From: UBA1381 sp964399965
Lineage (GTDB): Bacteria > Bacillota > Clostridia > UBA1381
Direction of reading: 5' to 3'
Assembly: GCA_964399965.1 (NCBI GenBank)
Contig: CAYNRX010000007.1
Coordinates: 1-64,000, forward strand
Length of the DNA stretch: 64,000 nucleotides
The position numbers were made by a program, and so were the translations under genes. This document shows positions 50,819-59,404 of this stretch, one piece after another; within the stretch, counting starts at the first letter, position 1, and each line of letters starts with the position of its first letter. The notes under the pieces are model-generated. The model was not told the DNA's origin. It saw only the letters and a list, made by a program, of their open reading frames with translations, and did no database searches.

Positions 50819-51601
50819 GTGTTAAAAACAGCATTGACAATAGCAGGCTCCGACTCTATAGGCGGCGCGGGCATACAGGCGGATATCAAGACGTTTTCCG
50901 CTTTCGGCGTATATGGTATGAGCGTTATAACGGCGGTCACGGCGCAAAATTCCTTGGGAGTGTTATCGGTGCAGGATGTATCGGTGCCGGTGCTCGGTGA
51001 TCAGCTTGATGCGGTGTTTGCCGATGTGCGGCCCGGGGCGGTCAAGATAGGGATGCTCTCGGGGTTTGAGACGGTACGCGCCGTTTGTGATAAACTACGC
51101 CGTTATCGCCCCCAAAATATTGTGCTTGATCCGGTGATGGTTTCTACCAGCGGCCATCGTCTCCTATCAGAAAGAGCGATCGGCGCAATGCGCGAGGATC
51201 TTTTTAAGTTGGCAGATCTCATAACGCCGAATATGCCGGAGGCGGAGGCTCTCTGCGGTTTTTCGGTAAAGAATGAGGATGATATGGAGAAGGCGGCTAT
51301 AGAACTTTCCGCAATGACAAAAGGGGCGGTGCTCATAAAGGGCGGTCATCTTTCTGACAGCGGAAATGACCTGCTAATGTATAACGGAGAAAAAAGGTGG
51401 ATCACCAGCCCCCGTATAAGGCGGGACAGCGTGCATGGCACAGGCTGCACATTATCTTCAGCTATAGCCGCCGGTCTCAGTCTGGGACTTCCGCTTGACG
51501 AGGCGATGGTGAAGGCTAAGGCTTACGTAACGGAGGCGATACGTGCATCTGAAAAGATAGGGAGCGGTGCGTATTTGCTTGATCACATGGTAAGCGTTTA
51601 A
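50819..51601 (+). CDS. thiD: Hydroxymethylpyrimidine/phosphomethylpyrimidine kinase
   Basis: A 260-residue ribokinase-fold enzyme that phosphorylates HMP and HMP-P in thiamine synthesis. The opening TIAGSDSIGGAGIQADIKTF and the active-site segment RRDSVHGTGCTLSSAIAAGL are diagnostic, with DPVMVSTSGHRLL between. The GTG at 50819 follows GGAAAGGAAACG. No other thiamine gene is near, and no TPP riboswitch is seen, so a role in pyridoxal salvage, known for some relatives, is possible. Hairpin-chain copy D follows the stop by about 13 bases. Confidence 0.9.
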   Translation: MLKTALTIAGSDSIGGAGIQADIKTFSAFGVYGMSVITAVTAQNSLGVLSVQDVSVPVLGDQLDAVFADVRPGAVKIGMLSGFETVRAVCDKLRRYRPQNIVLDPVMVSTSGHRLLSERAIGAMREDLFKLADLITPNMPEAEALCGFSVKNEDDMEKAAIELSAMTKGAVLIKGGHLSDSGNDLLMYNGEKRWITSPRIRRDSVHGTGCTLSSAIAAGLSLGLPLDEAMVKAKAYVTEAIRASEKIGSGAYLLDHMVSV

Positions 51602-51614
51602 CGATATTAAATAG

Positions 51615-51826
51615 ATAATTGCGAAACGCGATAGCGTTTTGCAATTATTTCCTTATTCTGGGGAGCTCGAGGGCAAAACCCTCGAATTTCAATCAATTTT
51701 TGACGACATGCGCGTCAAAAATTGCGAAAATAAAAGTTTCAGCGGTCTTTAGACCGCCAATCAACGGAACTTTTATTTTCTTCATTAGCCAGAAATCAAT
51801 TGCGAAAAGGTTTCGCAATTGACTAA
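51615..51826 (+). repeat. Hairpin-chain element, copy D (212 bp)
   Basis: Same orientation and length as copy A. The five hairpins are: ATAATTGCGAAACGC with GCGTTTTGCAATTAT (one G-T pair); TCGAGGG/CCCTCGA; CAATTTTTGACG/CGTCAAAAATTG; GAAAATAAAAGTT with AACTTTTATTTTC enclosing GCGGTC/GACCGC; and CAATTGCGAAA/TTTCGCAATTG. The flanks are ACGATATTAAATAG (51601-51614) and ATGATATTAAAACG (51827-51840), 11 of 14 identical. It ends 29 bases before the LUD gene start. Confidence 0.9.
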
Positions 51827-51855
51827 ATGATATTAAAACGAAGGAGGATACAAGT

Positions 51856-52500
51856 ATGAATGAGGTTATCAAATGGGCAAATGAACTCAAGGCTAAGGAG
51901 ATCATAGAAATACTTAAGTCGCGGGATTTTGACGCCGTATACGCCAAAGACGCGGCGGAGGCTCGCAAATTATGCATGGACATGATACCCGAGGGCGCGA
52001 CAATAGCCGTAGGCGGTTCGGTAACGTTGCAGGAAACAGGGATAATGGATGATATACAGAGCGGAAAATACAACTTTATCGACCGCTTTCACACGCCGAA
52101 TTTCGAGGCGATGCTCGATAAATACCGCGAGGGCTTTACGGCTGATGTTATGGTATCAAGCACGAATGCCATTACTAAAGAGGGTCAGCTCGTGAACATA
52201 GATTGCTCCGGGAATCGTACCGGGCAGATAGCTTTCGGGCCGAAGAAGGTCATAATCGTGGCCGGAGTGAATAAGATAGTAGACACAATGGAGGACGGCA
52301 TAAAGCGTGCAAAGTCCGTCGCTCCCCTCAATGCCCGCCGCATAACCCACAAGACTCCTTGTGCGGCTGATGATTGCTGCACTTGCAGCGACTGCCGCAG
52401 CAATGTCCGTGTCTGTAATGTGATAAGCATAGTTGACGGCTGCCATTACTTCCCGGGCAGGATAACGGTCATTGTTGTTCCTGATACCCTGGGGTATTGA
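51856..52500 (+). CDS. LUD domain protein (LutC/YkgG-like)
   Basis: A 214-residue protein of the LUD (DUF162) family. The family includes LutB/LutC of lactate utilisation; single-domain members such as this one have no assigned substrate. Motifs: AVGGSVTLQETGIMDDI near residue 50, MVSSTNAITKEGQLVNIDCSGNR and the nucleotide-fold stretch KKVIIVAGVNKIV. A Cys-rich segment near residues 170-190 (CAADDCCTCSDCRSNVRVC) could hold an iron-sulfur cluster or metal. The ATG at 51856 follows AAGGAGGA. It lies between thiD and glnN. Confidence 0.87.
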   Translation: MNEVIKWANELKAKEIIEILKSRDFDAVYAKDAAEARKLCMDMIPEGATIAVGGSVTLQETGIMDDIQSGKYNFIDRFHTPNFEAMLDKYREGFTADVMVSSTNAITKEGQLVNIDCSGNRTGQIAFGPKKVIIVAGVNKIVDTMEDGIKRAKSVAPLNARRITHKTPCAADDCCTCSDCRSNVRVCNVISIVDGCHYFPGRITVIVVPDTLGY

Positions 52501-52536
52501 TGAAAAAATATCTTATCTGCAAATAATGGAGGTTCT

Positions 52537-54639
52537 ATGGAAACAAAAAGCTTTGTAGACAGCTTCGCGTGCAACGTATTCAGCGATGAAGTGATGCGTG
52601 CACGGCTGCCTAAGGACGTATATAAGAGATTGACAAAGACTATTGAGGACGGCACAGTCCTTGAGGACGATATTGCCGATACAGTCGCCTCCGCCATGAT
52701 GCAGTGGGCGATAGAGCACGGGGCTACGCATTATACGCACTGGTTCCAGCCGCTGACGGGTGTGACGGCTGAAAAGCATGATTCATTCATAACAAATCTT
52801 CCGCATAATAAGGCTATCTGTGAATTTTCCGGAAAAGCGCTGATAAAGGGTGAACCGGACGCCTCGAGTTTCCCGTCGGGAGGTATACGCGCCACATTTG
52901 AGGCTCGCGGATATACGATGTGGGACTGCACCTCACCGGCTTTTCTGAAAGAGGATCAGTCGGGAGTAACGCTTTGCATACCAACGGCATTCTGCTCATA
53001 TACGGGCGAAGCCTTGGATAAAAAGACGCCGCTGCTGCGTTCGATGGAGGCGGTATCCACACAGGGAGTACGAGTGATGCATCTGCTCGGATATAATGAC
53101 GTCACCAGAGTAATGGCCTCTGCCGGTGCGGAACAGGAATACTTTCTGATAGATGAGGATGATTTTAAGCAGCGCATGGATCTGGCATATACCGGACGCA
53201 CGTTGTTTGGGGCTATGCCGCCCAAAGGGCAGGAAATGGACGATCATTATTTCGGCGCTCTTAAAGAAAGGGTAGCAGTGTTCATGAAACAGCTTGACGA
53301 GGAGCTGTGGCGTTTGGGTGTTTATGCAAAGACAAAGCATAACGAAGTTGCCCCGGCGCAGCATGAGCTGGCGCCGATATATGACGATGTTAATTTGGCT
53401 ACCGACCACAACCAGATGATAATGGAAACGATGCGCCGGGTGGCCAAGCGCAACGGCTTCGAATGCCTGCTGCACGAAAAGCCGTTTGAGGGCGTCAACG
53501 GTTCCGGCAAGCACAACAACTGGTCGCTCAACACCAACACCGGCATAAATCTTTTCAGTCCCGGCAAGGATCCGCAGAACAATCTGCCCTTCCTCGTATT
53601 CACCTGTGCGGTGATAAAGGCAGTTGATGAGAACGCCGCGCTTCTGCGTGCATCGGCGGCAAATGCGGGCAATGACCACCGATTAGGGGCGAATGAAGCT
53701 CCTCCGGCGATAGTGTCCATGTTCTTCGGCGATCAGCTGACGAAGGTGCTTAAGAACATAAACAAGAAGAATACCTCCTCTGTTCAGGAACGGCTCGATA
53801 TGGGCGTAGCGACATTGCCCGATGTATTCCTTGACGATACCGACAGAAACAGGACCAGTCCTTTTGCTTTTACAGGGAATAAATTTGAGTTCAGAATGGT
53901 AGGCTCTTCTGCGTCTATTGCCGGTCCGAATACAATACTTAATACGATAGTAGCCGAAAGTCTCTGTGATATTGCCGATCGTATGGAGATAATGAAGGAC
54001 GTAAAGACCGAGATATACGACCTTTTGGAATATATAATCTCCAAGCATTCGCGCGTCATCTTTAACGGTAACAGCTACAGCGAATCGTGGAAAGCGGAAG
54101 CGGCCAAACGCGGGCTGCCGAATATCGACAACAGTGTAGACGCTTACAGCGCATACCTTTCGCCGGAGGCTATCCGCATGTTTGAAAAGCACGGCGTATA
54201 TTCGGAAAAGGAGCTGCGTGCAAGATACGAGATAAAACTCGAGAAGTACGTAAAGGCACTAAATATCGAAGCGAGAGCGATGATACAGATGGCAAAACGC
54301 CAGATATTGCCGGCTGTGATTAAATATGCGGGTGATCTGGCAGAGGCGGCGCATAAGGTATCAAACGCCGGCTTTGATATCCTGCCTCAGAACGAGCTGC
54401 TTACCGAGGTTACAAAGACGCTGCGCTCTTTTACGGAGCATTTAAAGATTCTGGAGGAAAAATCAGCCAAGTCGGCAAGCCCTGAGGTGGATAAGATCTT
54501 TGAACAGGCCACGTTCTGCAGGGATGAGCTTAAGATTCACATGGAAAATCTGCGTCGTGATGCGGATTATCTGGAAACGATTTGCGATAAGGAATATTGG
54601 CCTATCCCCACATACAGCAAGCTGCTGTTCGGAATCTGA
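52537..54639 (+). CDS. glnN: Type III glutamine synthetase
   Basis: A 700-residue GSIII that makes glutamine from glutamate and ammonia. Features: AIEHGATHYTHWFQPLTG near residue 70, SSFPSGGIRATFEARGYT, EQEYFLID, NEVAPAQHELAPIYDD and EKPFEGVNGSGKHNNWSL with substrate-binding residues. The length of about 700 residues separates it from type I enzymes (about 450). The ATG at 52537 follows GGAGG. A strong terminator lies 14 bases after the stop. Confidence 0.95.
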   Translation: METKSFVDSFACNVFSDEVMRARLPKDVYKRLTKTIEDGTVLEDDIADTVASAMMQWAIEHGATHYTHWFQPLTGVTAEKHDSFITNLPHNKAICEFSGKALIKGEPDASSFPSGGIRATFEARGYTMWDCTSPAFLKEDQSGVTLCIPTAFCSYTGEALDKKTPLLRSMEAVSTQGVRVMHLLGYNDVTRVMASAGAEQEYFLIDEDDFKQRMDLAYTGRTLFGAMPPKGQEMDDHYFGALKERVAVFMKQLDEELWRLGVYAKTKHNEVAPAQHELAPIYDDVNLATDHNQMIMETMRRVAKRNGFECLLHEKPFEGVNGSGKHNNWSLNTNTGINLFSPGKDPQNNLPFLVFTCAVIKAVDENAALLRASAANAGNDHRLGANEAPPAIVSMFFGDQLTKVLKNINKKNTSSVQERLDMGVATLPDVFLDDTDRNRTSPFAFTGNKFEFRMVGSSASIAGPNTILNTIVAESLCDIADRMEIMKDVKTEIYDLLEYIISKHSRVIFNGNSYSESWKAEAAKRGLPNIDNSVDAYSAYLSPEAIRMFEKHGVYSEKELRARYEIKLEKYVKALNIEARAMIQMAKRQILPAVIKYAGDLAEAAHKVSNAGFDILPQNELLTEVTKTLRSFTEHLKILEEKSAKSASPEVDKIFEQATFCRDELKIHMENLRRDADYLETICDKEYWPIPTYSKLLFGI

Positions 54640-54652
54640 CATTGTATATTTA

Positions 54653-54690
54653 AAAGGCATACTGCTAAAACTATGGCGGTATGCCTTTTT
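54653..54690 (+). terminator. Terminator of glnN
   Basis: AAAGGCATAC (54653-54662) pairs with GTATGCCTTT (54679-54688), followed by TT. Confidence 0.9.
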
Positions 54691-54822
54691 CTGTGCAAAT
54701 TGGAAAATTTGTAAATAGCTATTGATTTTTTTCTCCAAACATGGTATGCTAATATAAAATAAACAAAAATGTTGCTGCATAGTGGCTGCCGTTCGGTGAA
54801 AGTGATGAAAAATAAAAAACTC

Positions 54823-54851
54823 TTGCAATTGCTGCTGTGTTGGTATATAAT
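54823..54851 (+). promoter_or_regulatory. Promoter of the fatty acid operon
   Basis: TTGCAA (54823-54828), 17 bases, TATAAT (54846-54851), just upstream of a FapR-type operator. Confidence 0.85.
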
Positions 54852-54864
54852 TGCTATAGTTGGT

Positions 54865-54886
54865 GTTATTACCTGATGTTAATATT
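54865..54886 (+). promoter_or_regulatory. Candidate FapR operator
   Basis: GTTATTACCTGATGTTAATATT closely resembles the Bacillus FapR site (TTAGTACCTGATACTAAT), sharing the TACCTGAT core. It is 14 bases after the -10, over the transcription start, so FapR encoded by the first gene would repress its own operon until malonyl-CoA or malonyl-ACP releases it. Confidence 0.75.
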
Positions 54887-54927
54887 ACGTACGAAAACAG
54901 TCGAAAAACGGAGAAAGGAAGCTTATA

Positions 54928-55470
54928 ATGGGACGGCAGATGCAAAAGCTTCAGCGGCATGATTTCTTGCTAAAGACCATACAAAAATCTCCGTTCATGA
55001 AAGATGAGGAGCTTGCGAAGGCCGCCGGCGTAAGCGTGGCGACGATCCGCATGGACCGAGCCGAATTGGGGATAGCCCAGTACCGGGAAAGGATAAAATC
55101 GGCAGCGGTCGGCGGCAGAAGCAGCAGTCTCACAAGGCATGAACAGCTGCTGGATCTGAATTTATACCATGACGGCATATCGGTAGTGGATACGGATGAG
55201 AATATGACGTTTGCGGATACCGATATAGTAAAGAGTCAATACATTTATGCAATGGCGGAGAATCTGGCGCTGAGCGTTGTTGACGTCAAGGCGGCGCTAA
55301 TAAAGGTGGCAAACGTTAAATATATAAGGGAAGTGCATTCGGGAGAACAGTTGGTGGCAAAGTCTGAGGTGATACGAGTGCGCGAAAAGGAGTATATAGT
55401 TCACGTCAGGATAAAGTCAAATATGTTTGAGGTATTCAGAGGGAAATTTTCCCTGGCGGAGGTACAATGA
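54928..55470 (+). CDS. fapR: Fatty acid and phospholipid regulator FapR
   Basis: A 180-residue repressor that senses malonyl-CoA/ACP. The N-terminal helix-turn-helix (MKDEELAKAAGVSVATIRMDRAELGI) is linked to a hot-dog domain (about 80-180) that binds the effector, with the conserved DTDENMTFADTDIVKSQYIYAMAENLA. It is first in an operon of fatty acid genes and has a matching operator upstream. The start follows GAAAGGAAG. It extends across the beginning of the gap before plsX. Confidence 0.94.
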   Translation: MGRQMQKLQRHDFLLKTIQKSPFMKDEELAKAAGVSVATIRMDRAELGIAQYRERIKSAAVGGRSSSLTRHEQLLDLNLYHDGISVVDTDENMTFADTDIVKSQYIYAMAENLALSVVDVKAALIKVANVKYIREVHSGEQLVAKSEVIRVREKEYIVHVRIKSNMFEVFRGKFSLAEVQ

Positions 55471-55507
55471 GCCGCAAAGTAAAAGACGGAAAGGAATGTC
55501 AGCTGTA

Positions 55508-56509
55508 ATGAAATTGATCATTGACGCTATGGGCGGTGACAATGCGCCGTGGGCGCCGGTCGAGGCGGCGGCCAAAGCGGTCAGCACGATAGACGAGCTG
55601 GATATCATACTGGTTGGAAAACCTGATCTGATCAGTGAGGAGCTTGCGAAGCATTCATATCCTGACGGCAGAATAAAAATAGTAGAAGCAAACGATGTTA
55701 TAAGCAACCATGAAGAACCGGCTATGGCAGTCAGGAGCCGTAAGGACGCTTCAATAGTCGTGGCCGCAAGGCTGCTGCGCGACGGAGGCGGAGACGCTCT
55801 TTTGGCAATGGGCAACACAGGCGCGCTGTTGGCGGCCGGGCTTTTGATCGTGGGGCGGATACGCGGCGTTCTGCGCCCGGCTATCGGCACGCTGCTGCCA
55901 ACGTTAAACGGCCCTAAGATGCTTATCGACGCCGGGGCAAATACCAACTGCAAACCGGAGAATCTTGTGCAGTTTGCAGTAATGGGCGACATATACATGA
56001 AACGGATAATGGGAATAGAAAATCCGCGTGTCGGTATACTCTCCAACGGTGAGGAGGAGGGAAAGGGCGATGAATTGACGAAAGAGACCTACCAGATGCT
56101 CAAGGATATGAAGCTGAATTTTATCGGCAACATGGAGGGCAGGGACATAATGGAGGGCAATGCCGAGGTGTTTACCTGCGATGGTTTTGTCGGTAATCTT
56201 ATACTTAAGACTATTGAGGGAATGGGCTCGGCAGTGGGAAAGCTCATAAAGGGAATGTTTACTAAAAACCTCCTGACGAAGCTCGGTGCGCTCTGTGTGG
56301 CTGATGGGCTTTCGGCGTTTCGTTCGATGCTGGATTACCGTGAATATGGCGGAGCGCCGCTTTTGGGAACAAAAAAGCCGCTGATAAAGGGGCACGGTTC
56401 CTCGGATGCAAAGGCTGTTTATTCGGCGATAATACAGTCGAAGAAGTTTGTTGAGCATCATGTTGTTGATGAGATCGTTAAGAATATACAAGGCATGGAG
56501 GAAAATTAA
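55508..56509 (+). CDS. plsX: Phosphate acyltransferase PlsX
   Basis: A 333-residue enzyme that forms acyl phosphate from acyl-ACP for phospholipid synthesis. It starts MKLIIDAMGGDNAP, the family signature, and shows MGNTGALLAAG, GANTNCKPENLVQFA and CDGFVGNLILKTIEG. The ATG at 55508 gives the normal N-terminus; an upstream ATG at 55496 sits on the AAAGGA site and would add four residues. The stop abuts the fabH start. Confidence 0.94.
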   Translation: MKLIIDAMGGDNAPWAPVEAAAKAVSTIDELDIILVGKPDLISEELAKHSYPDGRIKIVEANDVISNHEEPAMAVRSRKDASIVVAARLLRDGGGDALLAMGNTGALLAAGLLIVGRIRGVLRPAIGTLLPTLNGPKMLIDAGANTNCKPENLVQFAVMGDIYMKRIMGIENPRVGILSNGEEEGKGDELTKETYQMLKDMKLNFIGNMEGRDIMEGNAEVFTCDGFVGNLILKTIEGMGSAVGKLIKGMFTKNLLTKLGALCVADGLSAFRSMLDYREYGGAPLLGTKKPLIKGHGSSDAKAVYSAIIQSKKFVEHHVVDEIVKNIQGMEEN

Positions 56510-57490
56510 ATGGCAGAAGCAAGGATCATCGGGTTAGGCGAGTATGTACCGGAGAAGATATACGACAATGCCTACATGGAGAGCATTGTGGATACGAGCG
56601 ATGAGTGGATAATGCGGCGAACCGGCATAAAGGAAAGGCACATATCCGCCGATGATGAATATACCACCGATATGGCGACTATTGCCGCTCAAAGAGCGTT
56701 GAAAAACGCCGGTGTAAGAGCGGAGGATATAGATCTTTTGATACTCGGCACCGTAACGCCTGATTATTTTACCCCGTCCTGTGCCTGTGTGGTGCAGAAT
56801 AATATCGGAGCGGTAAATGCGGCAGCCATAGATTACAATGCGGCCTGCTCGGCTTTTGTGACCGGACTTACGATAGCGAAGCAGTTCATACTTTCCGACA
56901 CCTACAAAAATGTGCTTGTGGTATGCGCTGACGTTCTGTCGAAGGCTACCGATTACAAGGATCGGGCCACTTGTGTTCTTTTCGGCGATGCTGCCGGTGC
57001 GGCGGTCGTATCAGCCTCTGAGACCTCGGGGATACTTTCTACGGATATAGGCTCTGATGGAACGGGCTATAAGGCGCTTACGAGCCTTGCCTACAGACGC
57101 GATGAGGAAGAACAGGAAAAGCGTGTGGACAAGACCAGAAGGGATACTTTGTGGATGGCCGGACAAACGGTGATGAAATTTGCCGTTAAGGCTATGGCCA
57201 GCGCCTCGCAGAGGGCGGTAGAGAAAGCAGGGCTTACCTGGGACGATATAGATATGGTGATCCCGCATCAGGCCAATTACCGTATAGTGGACAGCGCGAT
57301 AAAACGTATGGGCATAGATCATGACAGGGTGTATCTCACGTTGGAAAAATACGGCAACACCTCAGCCTCCTGTATACCGGTAGCTTTAACAGAGGCGGTT
57401 GCCGAGGGCAAGATAAAAAAAGGCGACAAGGTCGTTCTGGTAGGCTTCGGCGGAGGTCTCACTTGGGGAGCGGCTGTTATAGAGTGGTAA
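56510..57490 (+). CDS. fabH: 3-oxoacyl-ACP synthase III
   Basis: A 326-residue FabH that begins fatty acid synthesis by condensing acyl-CoA with malonyl-ACP. The catalytic triad is visible: Cys113 (NAACSAFVTGL), His in IPHQANYRI and Asn in YGNTSASCIPVAL. DTSDEWIMRRTGIKERH near the N-terminus is typical. It starts directly after the plsX stop. Confidence 0.96.
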   Translation: MAEARIIGLGEYVPEKIYDNAYMESIVDTSDEWIMRRTGIKERHISADDEYTTDMATIAAQRALKNAGVRAEDIDLLILGTVTPDYFTPSCACVVQNNIGAVNAAAIDYNAACSAFVTGLTIAKQFILSDTYKNVLVVCADVLSKATDYKDRATCVLFGDAAGAAVVSASETSGILSTDIGSDGTGYKALTSLAYRRDEEEQEKRVDKTRRDTLWMAGQTVMKFAVKAMASASQRAVEKAGLTWDDIDMVIPHQANYRIVDSAIKRMGIDHDRVYLTLEKYGNTSASCIPVALTEAVAEGKIKKGDKVVLVGFGGGLTWGAAVIEW

Positions 57491-57511
57491 AGCTCGGAAA
57501 GGATAGATCTT

Positions 57512-58453
57512 ATGAATACAAGATTGTGTGAACTTTTGGGTATAGAATATCCGATAATCCAGGGCGGCATGGCCTGGGTGGCTACGGCGGAGTTGGCAGC
57601 GGCCGTATCAAACGGCGGCGGCTTGGGATTGATAGCGGCCGGGAACGCTCCGGCAGAGGTCGTGCGGGAACAGATAAACAAGGCCAGGGAGCTTACGGAT
57701 AAACCGTTCGGAGTGAACGTAATGCTGATGTCGCCGTTTGCCGATGAGGTCATGAAAGTCATAATCGAGGAAAAACCGGCTGTGGTAGCAACCGGCGCCG
57801 GAAATCCCGGCAAATACATTGCCGATATAAAAGCAGCAGGGATAAAGATACTTCCTGTCATAGCAAGTGTGGCGATGGCCAAGCGTATGGAAAAGATGGG
57901 TGTTGACGCGGTGATCGCAGAGGGCACCGAGGCCGGAGGCCATATAGGTGAACTGACAACGATGGTGCTTGTGCCGCAGGTGGCGGAAGCGGTAGAGATA
58001 CCGGTGGTGGCCGCCGGAGGTATAGCTGACAATCGCGGTACGATCGCGGCGTTTGCCTTGGGCGCTGACGGTATACAGGTGGGAACGCGGTTCATCTGCT
58101 CCGATGAATGTATAGCTCACGATAACTATAAGCAAGCCGTTTTAAAGGCTAAGGATCGCGATGCGGTCGTTACCGGGCGGAGCACCGGCGCCCCGGTAAG
58201 AGCGCTCAAGAACAAGCTTACCAAGGAGTATGAGCGATTGGAAAAAGAGGGCGCGCCTTTTGAAGAGATAGAGGCACTGGGCGTTGGCGGCTTAAGACGG
58301 GCGTTTGCTGAGGGCGATGTGCAGATGGGTTCGTTGATGGCCGGGCAGTCAGCCGCCATGGTACATAAGATAGAGCCATGCGCCGATATTATAAAAAGCT
58401 ACTTTGAGGGCTGCGAGGGATTATTGGACAAGATAGCCGAAAAGCTGAAATAA
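57512..58453 (+). CDS. fabK: FMN-dependent enoyl-ACP reductase FabK
   Basis: A 313-residue FabK, the flavoprotein that performs the last reduction of the elongation cycle in place of FabI. It begins LGIEYPIIQGGMAWVATAELAAAVS, with AEGTEAGGHIG (FMN and active-site region) and VVAAGGIADNRG plus GADGIQVGTRF. Location between fabH and fabD supports FabK over nitronate monooxygenase, a relative with the same fold. No fabI is in the window. Triclosan insensitivity would be expected from the family. Confidence 0.94.
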   Translation: MNTRLCELLGIEYPIIQGGMAWVATAELAAAVSNGGGLGLIAAGNAPAEVVREQINKARELTDKPFGVNVMLMSPFADEVMKVIIEEKPAVVATGAGNPGKYIADIKAAGIKILPVIASVAMAKRMEKMGVDAVIAEGTEAGGHIGELTTMVLVPQVAEAVEIPVVAAGGIADNRGTIAAFALGADGIQVGTRFICSDECIAHDNYKQAVLKAKDRDAVVTGRSTGAPVRALKNKLTKEYERLEKEGAPFEEIEALGVGGLRRAFAEGDVQMGSLMAGQSAAMVHKIEPCADIIKSYFEGCEGLLDKIAEKLK

Positions 58454-58465
58454 GGAGAATAACTA

Positions 58466-59404
58466 ATGGGAAAACTGGCATTTATATTCGCAGGACAAGG
58501 CGCCCAGGCCGTAGGTATGGGCAAGGAGCTGGCGGAGAATTTCGCCGTTGCCGACAAGGCGTTTGATGAAGCGTCTGAAGCTCTGGGCTTTGACATCAAA
58601 GATATGATATTCAACGGCGACAGCGAAACTTTGATGATAACAGAGAATACACAGCCGACGATAGTTACGATGAGCACGGCTGCCTTGAGGGTGCTTGAGG
58701 AAAAAGGCGTAAAGCCCGATGTTGTAGCGGGTCTCAGCCTTGGTGAATATACGGCGCACATAGCGTCGGGTTCGCTTGATTTCGCTGATGCGGTACGGTT
58801 GGTGAAAAAACGCGGCAAGTATATGCAGGAAGAGGTTCCGGTAGGGAAGGGCGCAATGGCTGCGATCTTGGGGCTTAACCAGGAGCAGGTGACAGAATGC
58901 TGCCGCAAGGCTTCGGAGCTGGGTATATGCTCCCCGGCTAATTTCAACTGCCCCGGTCAGATCGTCGTATCGGGCGAGCCGGAGGCCGTTGACAAATGCT
59001 GTGAGCTGGCAAAGGAAATGGGCGCCAAGCGGGCAGTAAAGATGCCGGTATCAGCTCCCTTCCACTGTCAAATGCTTATAGGAGCCGGAGAAAAGCTGGC
59101 TAAAGAGCTGGAGGATGTAGAGGTAAAGGATATGCAGATCCCGGTGATAACTAACGTCACCGCCGATTATGTGGAGAAAAAAGAGGATATAAAGCCGCTT
59201 TTGATAAAGCAGGTATCAAATTCCGTGCTTTGGGAGAACACTATCCGCAGGATGCTTGATGACGGCGTGGATACGTTTGTCGAGGTAGGCCCCGGAAAGA
59301 CGCTCAGCGGCTTTGTGAAAAGGATAACGCGCGATGCAAAGATATTTAACGTTGAGGATATGGCGTCGCTTGAGAAAACATTGGAAGGATTGGGTGTTGA
59401 ATAA
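58466..59404 (+). CDS. fabD: Malonyl-CoA:ACP transacylase
   Basis: A 312-residue FabD that loads malonyl groups on ACP. The opening FIFAGQGAQAVGMGKEL, the nucleophile elbow GLSLGEYTA (catalytic Ser) and the His of APFHCQML are present. Its stop TAA shares its last A with the ATG of fabG, so translation is coupled. Confidence 0.95.
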   Translation: MGKLAFIFAGQGAQAVGMGKELAENFAVADKAFDEASEALGFDIKDMIFNGDSETLMITENTQPTIVTMSTAALRVLEEKGVKPDVVAGLSLGEYTAHIASGSLDFADAVRLVKKRGKYMQEEVPVGKGAMAAILGLNQEQVTECCRKASELGICSPANFNCPGQIVVSGEPEAVDKCCELAKEMGAKRAVKMPVSAPFHCQMLIGAGEKLAKELEDVEVKDMQIPVITNVTADYVEKKEDIKPLLIKQVSNSVLWENTIRRMLDDGVDTFVEVGPGKTLSGFVKRITRDAKIFNVEDMASLEKTLEGLGVE

